From Chryseobacterium oleae (lineage in GTDB: Bacteria > Bacteroidota > Bacteroidia > Flavobacteriales > Weeksellaceae), in assembly GCF_900115055.1 (NCBI RefSeq), contig NZ_FOVD01000003.1, positions 434,001 to 498,000 of the forward strand: a DNA stretch of 64,000 bases. The letters are read 5' to 3'. Made by a program: the position numbers and the translations under genes. Positions 53,205 to 60,702 of this stretch are shown here, piece after piece. Position 1 is the stretch's first letter. Every line of letters begins with the position of its first letter. The notes below the pieces were generated by a model. The model ran no database searches and was not told the origin of the DNA. It saw only the letters and a list, made by a program, of their open reading frames with translations.

Positions 53205-53250
53205 GTGAAAATTAAAAAGCAGAAGCTAAATCTGTGATCAGCTTCTGCCT
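53205..53250 (-). terminator. Terminator of the SnoaL-like gene
   Basis: Stem GCAGAAGCT/AGCTTCTGC (53219-53227 and 53240-53248) with a 12-base loop. On the minus strand a TTTTTAATTTT tract follows. It lies just after the stop codon at 53270. Confidence 0.9.
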
Positions 53251-53269
53251 GTCTATGAAACAAAATAGT

Positions 53270-53764
53270 CTATTTACTAGATTTATTAAACATATAGCGG
53301 GTGATCTTCCATTCGCCATTCTTTTTTTGCAGAAGAAAGAATTCTCTATTTGCTTCAGAACCCGTTTCTCCATTGGCATGAATTAAAACTGTTCCTTTTG
53401 AAGAGGTACGAACAAAAGCAACATCTCCGCTCACTATGATCTCCTCAATGGTAAATTTTACCGTTAATTGTATCATTTTGAATATGGATGTGTAAGATTC
53501 TTTTAATTCTTCTGTTCCTGTAGCGGTAGGAAGAGTGGTGGGCATAAACATACCATCTTCTCCATACACCTGTAATACTTTGTTTACATCTGAAGTGTTT
53601 AATGCATCTTCATATGTCATTAAAACTTTTTCAATTGCCTGTTTTTCTGTCTGTAAATCCATTGTTTGTGTAATTTGTTTATTTATTCCTTTTTTTGTTT
53701 GTCCTTCAGCAAGGTGTCCTGTCGTTAATAAACCCATGCTGATAATTAATGTTAAATATTTCAC
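53270..53764 (-). CDS. Exported NTF2/SnoaL-like protein (SgcJ/EcaC type)
   Basis: 164 residues with a signal peptide (MKYLTLIISMGLLTTGHLAEG). The mature domain (about 35-160) has the NTF2-like pattern AIEKVLMTYEDALNTSDVNKVLQVYGEDG, then FTIEEIIVSGDVAFVRTSSKG and EFFLLQKKNGEWKITRYMFN. Members are enzymes or ligand-binding proteins with varied substrates. It is preceded by a 250-base leader with nested inverted repeats and a -7 box plus CCAGTTT direct repeats, and followed by its own terminator. Confidence 0.88.
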   Translation of the reverse strand: MKYLTLIISMGLLTTGHLAEGQTKKGINKQITQTMDLQTEKQAIEKVLMTYEDALNTSDVNKVLQVYGEDGMFMPTTLPTATGTEELKESYTSIFKMIQLTVKFTIEEIIVSGDVAFVRTSSKGTVLIHANGETGSEANREFFLLQKKNGEWKITRYMFNKSSK

Positions 53765-53922
53765 AATTTAAATGTTCAACGAGTAGATGCAGTATTTGCG
53801 AGTTTCAATCCTGATCTGTAAACTATATTTATACTTTACTTAAATATTCTGATAACAGAACCAATTGTATCCTGTCTATTTTCCACATGCCGATTTGTGC
53901 TGACACCATTTAACCGGTAATA

Positions 53923-53996
53923 GGTTGGTGTATAATCTGGTACAGTGGGCAATAGAGTAATGTAATTTTACTCCTTATATTGGATTATACCATACC
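53923..53996 (-). promoter_or_regulatory. Nested inverted repeats in a long 5' leader
   Basis: GGTTGGTGTATAATC (53923-53937) pairs with GATTATACCATACC (53983-53996), and within it GAGTAA (53955-53960) pairs with TTACTC (53968-53973). It lies in the predicted transcript of the SnoaL-like gene, so it may be an RNA structure (attenuator or riboswitch-like) or an operator. No known riboswitch class is recognised. Confidence 0.45.
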
Positions 53997-54016
53997 AGGT
54001 CAGATACGTTGTATTA

Positions 54017-54024
54017 CAAAGCTA
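54017..54024 (-). promoter_or_regulatory. -7 box TAGCTTTG
   Basis: The plus strand reads CAAAGCTA, a perfect TAnnTTTG. It lies 26 bases downstream of the proximal CCAGTTT half-site (as at 43.7 kb) and predicts a leader of about 250 bases. Confidence 0.55.
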
Positions 54025-54050
54025 GGTACTCTGAGCTGACCATCCCTGAT

Positions 54051-54081
54051 CCAGTTTGATTTTTTCTTTATTCCAGTTTTG
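54051..54081 (-). promoter_or_regulatory. CCAGTTT direct repeat, site R2
   Basis: CCAGTTTGA (54051) and CCAGTTTTG (54073) are 22 bp apart, immediately upstream of the -7 box, at about -39 and -61 relative to the predicted start. That is a typical activator position. Confidence 0.65.
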
Positions 54082-54097
54082 AAAAAAAATTCGGTTA

Positions 54098-54682
54098 TTA
54101 ACGCTTGATTGATCTGCTTCTAATCCTGCTCAATGACTGTGGTTTTATCCCCAGATAGCTCGCAATGTGCTTTAGAGCAATGGACTGAAATATTTTAGGG
54201 TATTCGGAAAAGAGGTTATTATATCTTTGTTCCGGTGAGAGATACAGCAGATCTTCAAATCTTTTTTTAGTTTCGAAATACATTATTCCTGTTATTTTTC
54301 TGCCGAACTCCCGCCAATAATCCTCCTTCTGATAAAGGGTTTCCAAATCATGTTTAGATAATAAAAGTATATCTGAATCTTCCATTGCCTGTATATTGAT
54401 CTTTGAATCCATATTACACAGAAAGCTTTCATAATCTGAAAAAAGATGATTATCAAAGTAAAAATTAAAATTGATCTCACATCCATTGTCATTCAGGTAG
54501 TAGCTACGCACCACTCCTTTTTTGAGGAAACCTACATGTTTGCAAAAGTCTCCTTCTTTCAAAAGAAACTGATTTTTTTTATACTTGATTTCTATCAAAT
54601 AAGAAGATAGTTCATTATAATGCTCCTCGTCAAGCTGGAATAACAATCCCTTTTCTTTGTGTTCATTTGTATTGTCTTTCAT
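54098..54682 (-). CDS. Crp/Fnr family transcriptional regulator
   Basis: 194 residues. The cyclic-nucleotide-binding-type beta-barrel (about 25-115) includes NQFLLKEGDFCKHVGFLKKGVVRSYY. A dimer helix and a C-terminal HTH (LKHIASYLGIKPQSLSRIRS) follow, the usual flavobacterial pattern. No Cys cluster is present, so it is not an Fe-S FNR. It lies upstream of the catabolic operon on the same strand and is a candidate regulator of it, though the operators seen there are direct repeats rather than Crp-type palindromes. Confidence 0.92.
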   Translation of the reverse strand: MKDNTNEHKEKGLLFQLDEEHYNELSSYLIEIKYKKNQFLLKEGDFCKHVGFLKKGVVRSYYLNDNGCEINFNFYFDNHLFSDYESFLCNMDSKINIQAMEDSDILLLSKHDLETLYQKEDYWREFGRKITGIMYFETKKRFEDLLYLSPEQRYNNLFSEYPKIFQSIALKHIASYLGIKPQSLSRIRSRSIKR

Positions 54683-54866
54683 AGCGATATAATAGTGGAT
54701 TTAGTCTCATATTAAAAAATACCCAAGGCACGAATGCTCTCAGGTATCTGTCAAAAACCAATAATAAAGTCCAAAAACGATTATGTTTAAATGATATTTG
54801 AAAAATTAGTGGGAACAATTTTCATCATTTCGATTTAGAATCACATAGCTTTTTATATGGTTGATT

Positions 54867-55652
54867 TTAAGAAGAAGGCACAGCAAAAAGATAGTTTTCA
54901 CCATTATTTCCAACCTGTACATTCGGAGGTGAGAACCCTACACTATCTACGACCTCAGTCCACAAGTACAAAGTAACAGAAGCGCTGGTAACATCTACGG
55001 GAATCACTCCATTTAAAAAAGAGTAGCCTCCCGCATATACAGCGGTCGTTGCAGGAGCCAGCCACCCGGAAACAAGTCTGCTCGCCAGATAATTATATCC
55101 GGTACTAACAATACTGCTGTTACTGCTGCTCAGGGTTAGCCGAACCCATTTATTTCCACTGTCATCAGCACTTTTATTGCTTAGCAACAGCTCTCCCACA
55201 TAAACCATCCACTTCCCTTGTGTGAGTGTTATTTTGTGCCCTATAAGCGTGTTGGACGATATACCCACTAGATTTGGATTTAGCTCTCCAAATGCAATTG
55301 GGTTGGCGACATGAACATTGGTCCATCTTGCTCCTCCTAAATTATCGCTTACCAAATACTTTCCCTGCCCCTGGGTTCCGTCTATCATTCTAAAAGCACT
55401 TCCGGGAAAATTACTGTTAACCTGTAGTTTTGACAAAGGAAGTGCTGTATTTATACCTACGTTTCCATTATCCAAAACCGTCATCATTTCTGATCCTGAA
55501 GCATTGTTTATTTCAACGGCTTTACTTAAAATATTACTTCCTTTTGACACAACATCCAATGCTGCAGAAGGGGTGGCTGTATTTATACCTACCTGCCCAA
55601 AAACGGCATAAGAAAGCATAATACACTCTACCACGAATAATTTTTGATTCAT
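54867..55652 (-). CDS. QVGINT-family exported protein of locus C
   Basis: 261 residues. A signal peptide (ending YAVFG) precedes QVGINTATPSAALDVVSKGS. A second NVGINTALPLSKLQV unit lies at about 70, and a beta-rich C-terminal domain spans about 120-261 (ITLTQGKWMVYVGELLLSN, SVTLYLWTEVVDS). No sorting domain is present. It is divergent from HTH1 of locus C; the 418-bp gap holds two CCAGTTT direct repeats, one oriented toward each gene. Confidence 0.88.
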   Translation of the reverse strand: MNQKLFVVECIMLSYAVFGQVGINTATPSAALDVVSKGSNILSKAVEINNASGSEMMTVLDNGNVGINTALPLSKLQVNSNFPGSAFRMIDGTQGQGKYLVSDNLGGARWTNVHVANPIAFGELNPNLVGISSNTLIGHKITLTQGKWMVYVGELLLSNKSADDSGNKWVRLTLSSSNSSIVSTGYNYLASRLVSGWLAPATTAVYAGGYSFLNGVIPVDVTSASVTLYLWTEVVDSVGFSPPNVQVGNNGENYLFAVPSS

Positions 55653-55851
55653 TTGTATTTAATTATTTGAATTGTGTTTTTTGTCAATAAACAGTTCCTA
55701 AAAGTCTGAAAAAAGATGTATTTTATCAGGGATTTTTTTCCTCTTTATTTTCAGTCCTGATTCTATTAATCAATTCCGTTTATTATAGTGCTTTTAAGTA
55801 GTACTTATTTTCGAGCGTAAAGAAATTACATTTTTTGATTTAGCGCCTAGA

Positions 55852-55883
55852 CCAGTTTAAAACTTTCTATCAGACCAGGATTT
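55852..55883 (-). promoter_or_regulatory. CCAGTTT direct repeat, site R3
   Basis: CCAGTTTAA (55852) and the weaker CCAGGATTT (55875) are 23 bp apart, facing the QVGINT gene at 55652. This is the least conserved of the five sites. Confidence 0.45.
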
Positions 55884-55924
55884 TTCGGTTATTAATGAAT
55901 CTGTAATCACCCTATTGATTTCAA

Positions 55925-55955
55925 ACAAACTGGTTATTTATAAAAATAAAACTGG
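55925..55955 (+). promoter_or_regulatory. CCAGTTT direct repeat, site R4
   Basis: On the plus strand, AACTGG half-sites have CTGG at 55930 and 55952, 22 bp apart. The orientation is opposite to R3 and faces HTH1 at 56071. A -7-like TTTTTTTG at 55982 keeps the same 26-base gap as at R2. Confidence 0.6.
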
Positions 55956-56070
55956 ATCAGATTTTTATAAAAAAAACTAACTTTTTTTGTATGCAAATAT
56001 TTTTATGAAAAATGTATTGATTTATACATTGATGAACATGAAAAATTCAAATTAGAAGCTATTTATTGAG

Positions 56071-56508
56071 ATGATTTTAACCAAAAACATCCACTTAGGA
56101 TCATTGATGGAGTATCGCGCTACAGAATCGAAAATTGAAATTAGTTACCTGTGTTCTCATTTTAAATGTTCTGAAAAAGAAATACATCAAATGTACTCAC
56201 AAACTTCTTTAGATTGTGATACACTTCTTAAGTGGTGTAAATTATTGAATTATGATTTTTTCAGACTATACTCCCAGCATCTCATCTTGTACTCTCCAAC
56301 CGATTTACTAAGAAAAAACAAAATTAAAACACAAAAAACAAATCTTCCCCAATTCAGGAAAAGCCTTTATACAATAGAAATCATAGAATTTGTATTGGGA
56401 CTGCTGGAATCTGGCGAAAAAAGCAGACAACAAATCATACAAGAGTATAATATTCCTAAGACTACTTTATATAAATGGATCAATAAATATCCTTCCAACG
56501 GAACATGA
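56071..56508 (+). CDS. HTH1 protein of QVGINT locus C
   Basis: 145 residues, a paralogue of 23103-23522 and 27136-27558. It has the XRE-like half (NIHLGSLMEYRATESKIEIS, SLDCDTLLKWCKLLNYDFFR) and the transposase-like half (LPQFRKSLYTIEIIEFVL, EYNIPKTTLYKWINKY). It is divergent from the locus C QVGINT gene, with an operator pair between, and ends 4 bp before HTH2. Confidence 0.87.
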   Translation: MILTKNIHLGSLMEYRATESKIEISYLCSHFKCSEKEIHQMYSQTSLDCDTLLKWCKLLNYDFFRLYSQHLILYSPTDLLRKNKIKTQKTNLPQFRKSLYTIEIIEFVLGLLESGEKSRQQIIQEYNIPKTTLYKWINKYPSNGT

Positions 56509-56512
56509 AAAT

Positions 56513-56848
56513 ATGTTACAAATGAAAAATTCAGAGCCAGATTATAAACGAATTTATACAGACCTAATTGAGCGCAAGCAACCTAAAAATTCACAGAAAT
56601 GCCTAAAGATATTATCAAAAAAAACACTATCCTACCTAGATATTATAACTATTAATGATTTAATCAGTGAAAACAATACCAAAGAAGCCAGAATACAGAA
56701 TCAAAGGCACAGATCGTATAATCAGGCTGCAATTTTTGAAATTCTGAACTATCAAAAAAATAATTATTTAAACAACAAAGAATTAGCTCTTCATTTTAAT
56801 CTTAGCAGAAACACTGTAGCTAAATGGAAAAAAATGTTTTCTGTTTAA
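56513..56848 (+). CDS. HTH2 protein of QVGINT locus C
   Basis: 111 residues from the ATG at 56513; one at 56522 is also possible. It matches the other HTH2 copies: PDYKRIYTDLIERKQPKNSQKC at the start, HRSYNQAAIFEILNYQKNN and LSRNTVAKWKKMF at the end. The four-base gap to HTH1 implies translational coupling. A strong terminator follows about 125 bp downstream. Confidence 0.84.
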   Translation: MLQMKNSEPDYKRIYTDLIERKQPKNSQKCLKILSKKTLSYLDIITINDLISENNTKEARIQNQRHRSYNQAAIFEILNYQKNNYLNNKELALHFNLSRNTVAKWKKMFSV

Positions 56849-56973
56849 TAGATAATAACTTAAAAAATGTAAAGCATCAGTCTCATGCTGTGCTTATTAT
56901 TCTCTCATCGAGTTTAGTTTTAATTTTTCATGATGTTAGTTTCTTTAGTTTCCATTAGCGGGATGAGACAAGT

Positions 56974-57003
56974 AGAAAGCCTTAATCGGCTTTCTTTTTG
57001 TTT
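56974..57003 (+). terminator. Terminator after the locus C HTH pair
   Basis: Stem AGAAAGCC/GGCTTTCT with a six-base loop and following T-run. It also separates the locus from the convergent MocR-type gene. Confidence 0.85.
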
Positions 57004-57062
57004 TTATTTGAAATAAAAAATCACTTAACACTATCATTTGCTTTAAGAAAACAACCACTGAT

Positions 57063-58478
57063 TTACAGGAATTTTGCCAGAATTTTGATCCCCTGTTCTA
57101 ATTTATCTTCTTTTGCAGAACCAAAACTCAAAAAAAAGCCTTTCCCTGCAAATTTGTAATAATCAGAGCTGATAATTTTTATACCATTTAACTCCAAATC
57201 TTTTGATATCAAATTGTAATCTACCGTTTCTTTATGAGGTACAATCCAATAACCAAGACCCAGGTCCGGCTTTTGATAAGTGATTTTATTTTTAAGGTAT
57301 TTCTGTAGAACGGTATCCACAAAATCTCTTTTTGCTTTATAGAGCACCACAGACTTTTTTAAGCATTTGGTAAATATTCCGTCCCGGATTAAATTAAAAA
57401 AAACCCTTTCCATAATACCATCCCCACTAATATCAATCATCTTTCTGAGTCTCGCCACTTTCCCAATAAAATCATGGCTTCCTACCATGTATCCCATCTT
57501 TAGAATAGGACTTACTGATCTGCTGAACGTTTCGATATACACATAATTCATAATATTATCAGTGCTGCATAAAGGCAGGATAGGTTTGTCTGTATAGTTC
57601 AGATCTATACAATAATCATCTTCAATTATATAAAACCCATATTGATTGGAAAGATCGATGAGCCTTTTACGCCTTGCATTACTTAAAACCGCCATTGTTG
57701 GAAACTGGCCGTTGGCACAAACATATACAGCTTTTATTTTATTTCCTTCCTTAATATATTTTTCAATTTCAGATGTGAGAATTCCATCCTGATCAACACT
57801 AGCAAACAAAACAGTTGCCCCCGCATATTTAAAAGTATCCCAGGCAAGACTATAGCCCGGATGTTCCACAATAACACAGTCATTCTCACTTAACAGACAT
57901 TGTGAAACTAAGAAAAGGGCCATTTGACTCCCTCGGGTGATACAGATATTATTCTCATCACTTACGATTCTTCTTTGCTGATTAAGCATTTGTGATAAGG
58001 CAATTCTAAGTTTTTTATACCCTATCGCCTCATGATTATAAATCGCTATTTTTTGCTTTTGAATTCTTTTTAATACTGATCTATACTCTCTCACCAATTC
58101 TCCTACAGGCGAAAAAAAAGGATCCGGAAGGCCCTGATCAAAGGCCAATTTATTCTCTTCGTTTTCATAGGCATAATTATAAATATTCTTTTCACTAAAA
58201 TTATTTTGCTTATGATCCGGTATATCGGCCACAAATATCCCTACCCTCTGTTTGGAAATCACCCATCCTTCATGCTCCAGAAAATGGTAAGCTTCGATAA
58301 CCGTATTTCTATTGGCATTAAACAGCAGCGCTGTTTTCCGGCTTCCGGGTAAAAAGTCTCCGCTTTTCAGCATTCCCGATTGTATTGCTCCAATTATGGT
58401 TTCAGCAATCTGCATATAAATAGGAAATTGAGACAATCTCTCATCTATTTTTAAATCTAATTTCCAACGTCTTAACAT
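57063..58478 (-). CDS. MocR-type regulator (GntR HTH fused to aminotransferase domain), altered PLP site
   Basis: 471 residues. The N-terminal GntR-type winged helix (about 10-80, SGDFLPGSRKTALLFNANRNTVIEAY) is followed by a fold type I aminotransferase domain (IEDDYCIDLNY at about 275). In MocR/GabR/PdxR proteins the PLP Lys sits in TFSK; here the segment reads ETFSRSVSPILKMGYMVG, so Arg (about 319) replaces Lys, and a Lys (about 325) takes the place of the usual Arg. Schiff-base formation is therefore doubtful. It may bind an effector without covalent PLP. Confidence 0.9.
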   Translation of the reverse strand: MLRRWKLDLKIDERLSQFPIYMQIAETIIGAIQSGMLKSGDFLPGSRKTALLFNANRNTVIEAYHFLEHEGWVISKQRVGIFVADIPDHKQNNFSEKNIYNYAYENEENKLAFDQGLPDPFFSPVGELVREYRSVLKRIQKQKIAIYNHEAIGYKKLRIALSQMLNQQRRIVSDENNICITRGSQMALFLVSQCLLSENDCVIVEHPGYSLAWDTFKYAGATVLFASVDQDGILTSEIEKYIKEGNKIKAVYVCANGQFPTMAVLSNARRKRLIDLSNQYGFYIIEDDYCIDLNYTDKPILPLCSTDNIMNYVYIETFSRSVSPILKMGYMVGSHDFIGKVARLRKMIDISGDGIMERVFFNLIRDGIFTKCLKKSVVLYKAKRDFVDTVLQKYLKNKITYQKPDLGLGYWIVPHKETVDYNLISKDLELNGIKIISSDYYKFAGKGFFLSFGSAKEDKLEQGIKILAKFL

Positions 58479-58701
58479 TAAATAACTGTATTAAAAAATT
58501 ATATATTATAAAAAGCAAGATTTTTACCTATTCCTGTGGCATCAAGAAGTCGGCGGCCAATACATCACAATATTCATTTAGTTGATTTAAAACCTTCAAT
58601 CATAGTTATTTTAGGATTACGGTTTTACTTAAATCAAAGTATAAATATCACTCAGATGATCAGATATAAAAATCTGCTAAAGCTATGCTGGGTTTGAGTT
58701 C

Positions 58702-59006
58702 TCATGTTGTTCCGCCTGTTATCTGTAATGTTAATACGGTGTTTATATATCGCTCTTTATGAACGTCCGATAATTGAATGCGTAACAATGTGGTATTGAA
58801 AGAGAAAAACTCTTTATCCCTGGTTACAGTAAAAATATTTATATGCGAAGTCATTTCTTCTACCTGGTTCTTCTGATCGAATGGGGGTCATAAGGAAATA
58901 TAAAAAAATCTTCATAGTGCTCAGTAAGCGCACGTATAAAAACTGTCTGAACACTTCTTATGTTCAAATATAGTAGCTTATAAATGTTTTTTTCTTCATT
59001 GTGTGT
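58702..59006 (-). pseudogene. Frame-broken ORF, about 100 codons
   Basis: Two minus-strand frames give continuous protein-like text. The first (59006 downward) reads EEKNIYKLLYLNIRS then QTVFIRALTEHYEDFFIFPYD. The second, ending at 58702, reads FDQKNQVEEMTSHINIFTV then FFSFNTTLLRIQLSDVHKER and TVLTLQITGG. They would join if one base were added in the five-C run at 58883-58887. The first frame has no ATG. It is probably a decayed gene, and no family is recognised. Site R5 lies just upstream. Confidence 0.4.
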
Positions 59007-59060
59007 TTAGATGAAAATAAATCAAAAAAGGGAAGTTAAATTTTATCTTTAGCCCACAGA

Positions 59061-59091
59061 CCAGTTTATTTTTTTTTAGCATCCAGTTTAA
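59061..59091 (-). promoter_or_regulatory. CCAGTTT direct repeat, site R5
   Basis: CCAGTTTAT (59061) and CCAGTTTAA (59083) are 22 bp apart, both intact. The nearest downstream minus-strand feature is the broken ORF at 58702-59006; the MocR-type gene starts 580 bp further on. Confidence 0.6.
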
Positions 59092-59175
59092 ATTTTGAAA
59101 TAAAAAAAACGAAAAATATTATATTTAATCCGTTTTTATTGATCCCCAATGGTTACTGGAAAATGTTATTTGTTT

Positions 59176-60282
59176 CTATTCTTTCTGATAAGGTTTATAA
59201 TCTGTATATCCTTCCTTGTTACCCCCAAAATATAATTCTTTTCTAGATGGGCTCAGTTCCCAGTTATTTTCCATTCTTTCCGCTAAATCAGGGTTTGAAA
59301 CGAATAAATCTCCAAAAGCTGCCATATCTATAATGCCAGTATCTATTAATTCCATGGCTTTCTTTTTATCTAGGCCTCCCGCAAGAATAATAATCCCGTT
59401 GTACCAACTTCTGAACTCTTCCATAAAATGATGAGGCATAACATATTTCCCACCAACACTTTGATTCATAATGTGAATATATACCACCTCCCTGTTATCC
59501 AACTCTTCGGCAATAAATTTATAGGTGTCTTTTACTTCTGTTTCATCAAACGCAGGCATATCTCCAATCAGACCGAAGGGCGATATACGGACAGCAACCT
59601 TATCAGAACCTATTTCAGCGATACATGCATCAACAACTTCCAATAAAAACCGGCTTCTTTTTTCTATAGTCCCTCCATATTCATCTGTGCGATTATTAAT
59701 CATTGGGTTTAAAAATTGTTCTATAAGATAACCATTAGCCCCATGAAGCTCCACCCCATCGAATCCTGCACTTATCGCATTTTTAGCAGCGTTTGCAAAA
59801 TCTTTAATAATTTCTTTTATCTGATTCGTGGTTAATGCCACAGGTTTTGACGCTTCTACAAATCCTGGCTTCCCACTTTCATCTAAACCAAAAACCATTG
59901 TTTGTGCACGCTGATCCGAAACTCCAACCGGATTTTCGTTTATAGGTAAAGTGCTAACATGAGAAGAACGTCCAACATGCCAGATCTGACAGAAAATTTT
60001 ACTCCCTTTTTCGTGGACAGCTTTGGTGACCATCTTTGCGCCTTCTATCATTTGATCAGTATATATACCCGGCACATAAAGGTATCCTGTAGAAGTAGGA
60101 GAAATTATAATGCCTTCAGTAACTATAAGTCCGGCTCCGGTTTTCCCGGAACGTTGTGAATAATACTCGGCATTCAATGAGTTCAGTATCCCGTCTGGAT
60201 TTCTTGCTCTTGTCATGGGAGCCATTACAATCTGGTTAATAAACTTAGCGTTCTTTTTTTCAAAAAAATTAAATAATTTCAT
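59176..60282 (-). CDS. Old Yellow Enzyme family NADH:flavin oxidoreductase
   Basis: 368 residues, a full TIM-barrel OYE. Motifs are VMAPMTRARNPDG at the start, FDGVELHGANGYLIEQFLNP (about 165-190) with the conserved His-Asn pair, NRTDEYGGTIEKRSRF, and FMN-phosphate region AFGDLFVSNPDLAERM. It reduces activated C=C bonds or nitro and ester groups using NAD(P)H (NemA/alkene-reductase-like). The gene has an 80-bp promoter/operator almost copied in front of the FGE-like gene upstream, so both respond to the same regulator. Confidence 0.94.
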   Translation of the reverse strand: MKLFNFFEKKNAKFINQIVMAPMTRARNPDGILNSLNAEYYSQRSGKTGAGLIVTEGIIISPTSTGYLYVPGIYTDQMIEGAKMVTKAVHEKGSKIFCQIWHVGRSSHVSTLPINENPVGVSDQRAQTMVFGLDESGKPGFVEASKPVALTTNQIKEIIKDFANAAKNAISAGFDGVELHGANGYLIEQFLNPMINNRTDEYGGTIEKRSRFLLEVVDACIAEIGSDKVAVRISPFGLIGDMPAFDETEVKDTYKFIAEELDNREVVYIHIMNQSVGGKYVMPHHFMEEFRSWYNGIIILAGGLDKKKAMELIDTGIIDMAAFGDLFVSNPDLAERMENNWELSPSRKELYFGGNKEGYTDYKPYQKE

Positions 60283-60301
60283 TGTGTAAAATTTCTTTTT
60301 T

Positions 60302-60381
60302 ACAAAGTTACCGCGATTAAATGGGCAACATGTGATAAAAAATCACACAAAAATGGTAAAATTCCGAAATTAAAATAATTA
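60302..60381 (-). promoter_or_regulatory. 80-bp promoter/operator, copy 1
   Basis: It starts with a -7 box (CAAAGTTA, minus-strand TAACTTTG, 60303-60310) and continues with AAATGGG, TGATAAAAAA and AAAAATGGTAAAA blocks. It aligns without gaps to 62149-62228 with 12 differences in 80. It ends 20 bp before the OYE start codon. Confidence 0.75.
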
Positions 60382-60702
60382 TGCCCCGTTCTAAAAAAGT
60401 TTATCCAATGAGATTTCCTCATGTCTTTTAAATCCAGTATTGTACATCGTGTAGAAAAAAGGCGAATTCATTTATCTAAAAACACAAAACATTCCAGGAT
60501 CCGGCAATGAAGCATAGTTTTGGTTTGGTTGCGGAAACAGGGTCATTAGATTTTGGCAGATCTATTAGCTATATTAGGCTAAAATATTAAGAAACTCCTG
60601 CAGAAAAAATCAAAAGATGAACATGCAACCTCCTAAATGGGCATAAAAAACCCGGAAAATTAAAATTTTCCGGATTAGTATTTTTATGAGCTGATCTTTA
60701 AA
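60382..60702. other. Intergenic region upstream of the OYE operator
   Basis: About 320 bp with the terminator at 60648 and no gene. Confidence 0.5.
60648..60673 (-). terminator. Terminator of the FGE-like gene
   Basis: CCGGAAAATT and its complement around AA, followed on the minus strand by GTTTTTTATGCCC, 30 bp after the stop codon. Confidence 0.9.

Larger units (their letters stand above)
53765..54097. other. Leader and promoter region of the SnoaL-like gene
   Basis: About 330 bp with, in transcription order, the CCAGTTT direct repeat (54051-54081), -7 box (54017-54024) and nested inverted repeat (53923-53996). No gene is seen. Confidence 0.6.
55653..56070. other. Divergent regulatory region of QVGINT locus C
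   Basis: About 418 bp, AT-rich, holding sites R3 and R4. A TTTTTTTG -7-like box occurs at 55982, 26 bases after R4, pointing to HTH1. Confidence 0.6.
58479..59175. other. Region between the MocR-type and Old Yellow Enzyme genes
   Basis: About 700 bp with no intact gene. It contains a probable frame-broken ORF (58702-59006, minus) and site R5. The rest is AT-rich. Confidence 0.5.
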
